Assembly (NCBI GenBank): GCA_027924585.1 | Contig: BSBM01000636.1 | Span: 5,906,001-5,970,000 of the forward strand | Reading direction: 5' to 3' | Length of the DNA stretch: 64,000 nucleotides | From: Larix kaempferi | Lineage: Eukaryota > Streptophyta > Pinopsida > Pinales > Pinaceae | Shown: positions 63,720 to 64,000 of the stretch, piece by piece | How the letters are laid out: every line of letters starts with the position of its first letter | How positions within the stretch are numbered: position 1 is the stretch's first letter | The notes under the pieces: generated by a model | Databases searched by the model: none | Told to the model about the DNA's origin: nothing | What the model saw: the letters and a program-made list of their open reading frames with translations, nothing else | Program-made: the position numbers and the translations under genes

Positions 63720-64000
63720 CTAGGGATTTTCAACATGGTATCTTCTTTCTTTTTCAGAGTGAAGTTTGACGAGAGAATTTTCAGATGCCGGAACAGTTGC
63801 ATAGGATAAGTCTAATTGTAGCGACCCACCCAAAGAAGCACCCCACTTTCTAGAAAGAAGTATCCCCCATTTATCAGGCACATCTATGATAAGGATATCC
63901 ATGGTGACATGGATGTCTTGGTACTTGGCCAATCTGACGGTTTGATTTTGAATCATCCCCTCAACTTCGACAGGTCTAGAATCCATGGAACATACATTTC
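63720..64000 (-). pseudogene. Gypsy-3 retropepsin C-terminal part (runs off the window)
   Basis: MDSRPVEVEGMIQ, IHVTMDILIIDVPDKWGILL, SLGGSLQLDLSYATVP and KERRYHVENP match the second half of the Gypsy-2 protease. The DSGA active site lies beyond the window end. A stop at 63720 separates it from the RNase H. Confidence 0.87.

Overview
This window looks like nuclear DNA of a seed plant with a large, repeat-swollen genome. The evidence is spliceosomal introns in a plant-type receptor kinase, Ty1/copia and Ty3/gypsy elements with plant tRNA-iMet and tRNA-Asp primer sites, very long LTRs (up to about 4.7 kb) and deep nesting. A gymnosperm is a reasonable guess, but the sequence does not prove it. 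No intact host gene was found. Two host-derived pseudogenes are readable: a malectin-type receptor-like kinase (20.3-23.7 kb, minus) and the last BRCT domain of a DNA ligase IV-like protein (59.5-60.1 kb, minus).

Layout. 0.7-7.4 kb: a decayed minus-strand Ty1/copia element (Copia-1) with a head-to-tail repeat of its integrase/reverse-transcriptase junction and a 602-bp insertion. 7.4-8.7 kb: part of an LTR (LTR-D). 8.7-16.7 kb: a short-LTR Ty3/gypsy element carrying only gag and protease (Gypsy-N1, target duplication TTTGT), split by a complete Ty1/copia element without an integrase core (Copia-2, target duplication ATCAC). 16.8-20.3 kb: AT-rich DNA without genes. 20.3-23.7 kb: the receptor-kinase pseudogene, eight exons with clean splice sites but two stops and an 8-bp deletion. 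23.7-25.3 kb: small tandem repeats and a GC-richer island.

25.3-64 kb is dominated by two related long-LTR Ty3/gypsy families with tRNA-Asp primer sites. Family A (Gypsy-1) has long LTRs starting TGTTATCAC and ending GTGATAACA. Its one coding copy encodes Gag, protease and a long acidic region ending in a GPY/F-like module, with no reverse transcriptase. Family B (Gypsy-2, probably also Gypsy-3) encodes Gag, protease, an extra RNase H placed before the reverse transcriptase, reverse transcriptase, gypsy RNase H and an integrase zinc-finger start. Gypsy-2 is interrupted by a TIR element (37.3-38.2 kb), by a solo LTR-A that contains a second solo LTR-A (41.3-49.9 kb), and by a minus-strand LTR-A that contains a 4.66-kb solo LTR-B (50.6-57.4 kb). 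At 57.4-61.9 kb a third element (Element C) carries LTR copies, a primer site, an intact gag-like frame and, inside it, the DNA ligase IV fragment. The window ends in the minus-strand Gypsy-3.

How the parts relate. Families A and B share the LTR start TGTTATCA and the tRNA-Asp primer site. The A family lacks polymerase genes yet is the most abundant family here. The simplest inference is that A was mobilised in trans by B-type enzymes, and that Element C is another non-autonomous gag carrier that picked up a host gene segment. The main novelty candidates are the A-family polyprotein, the upstream RNase H order, and the DNA ligase IV segment in Element C.
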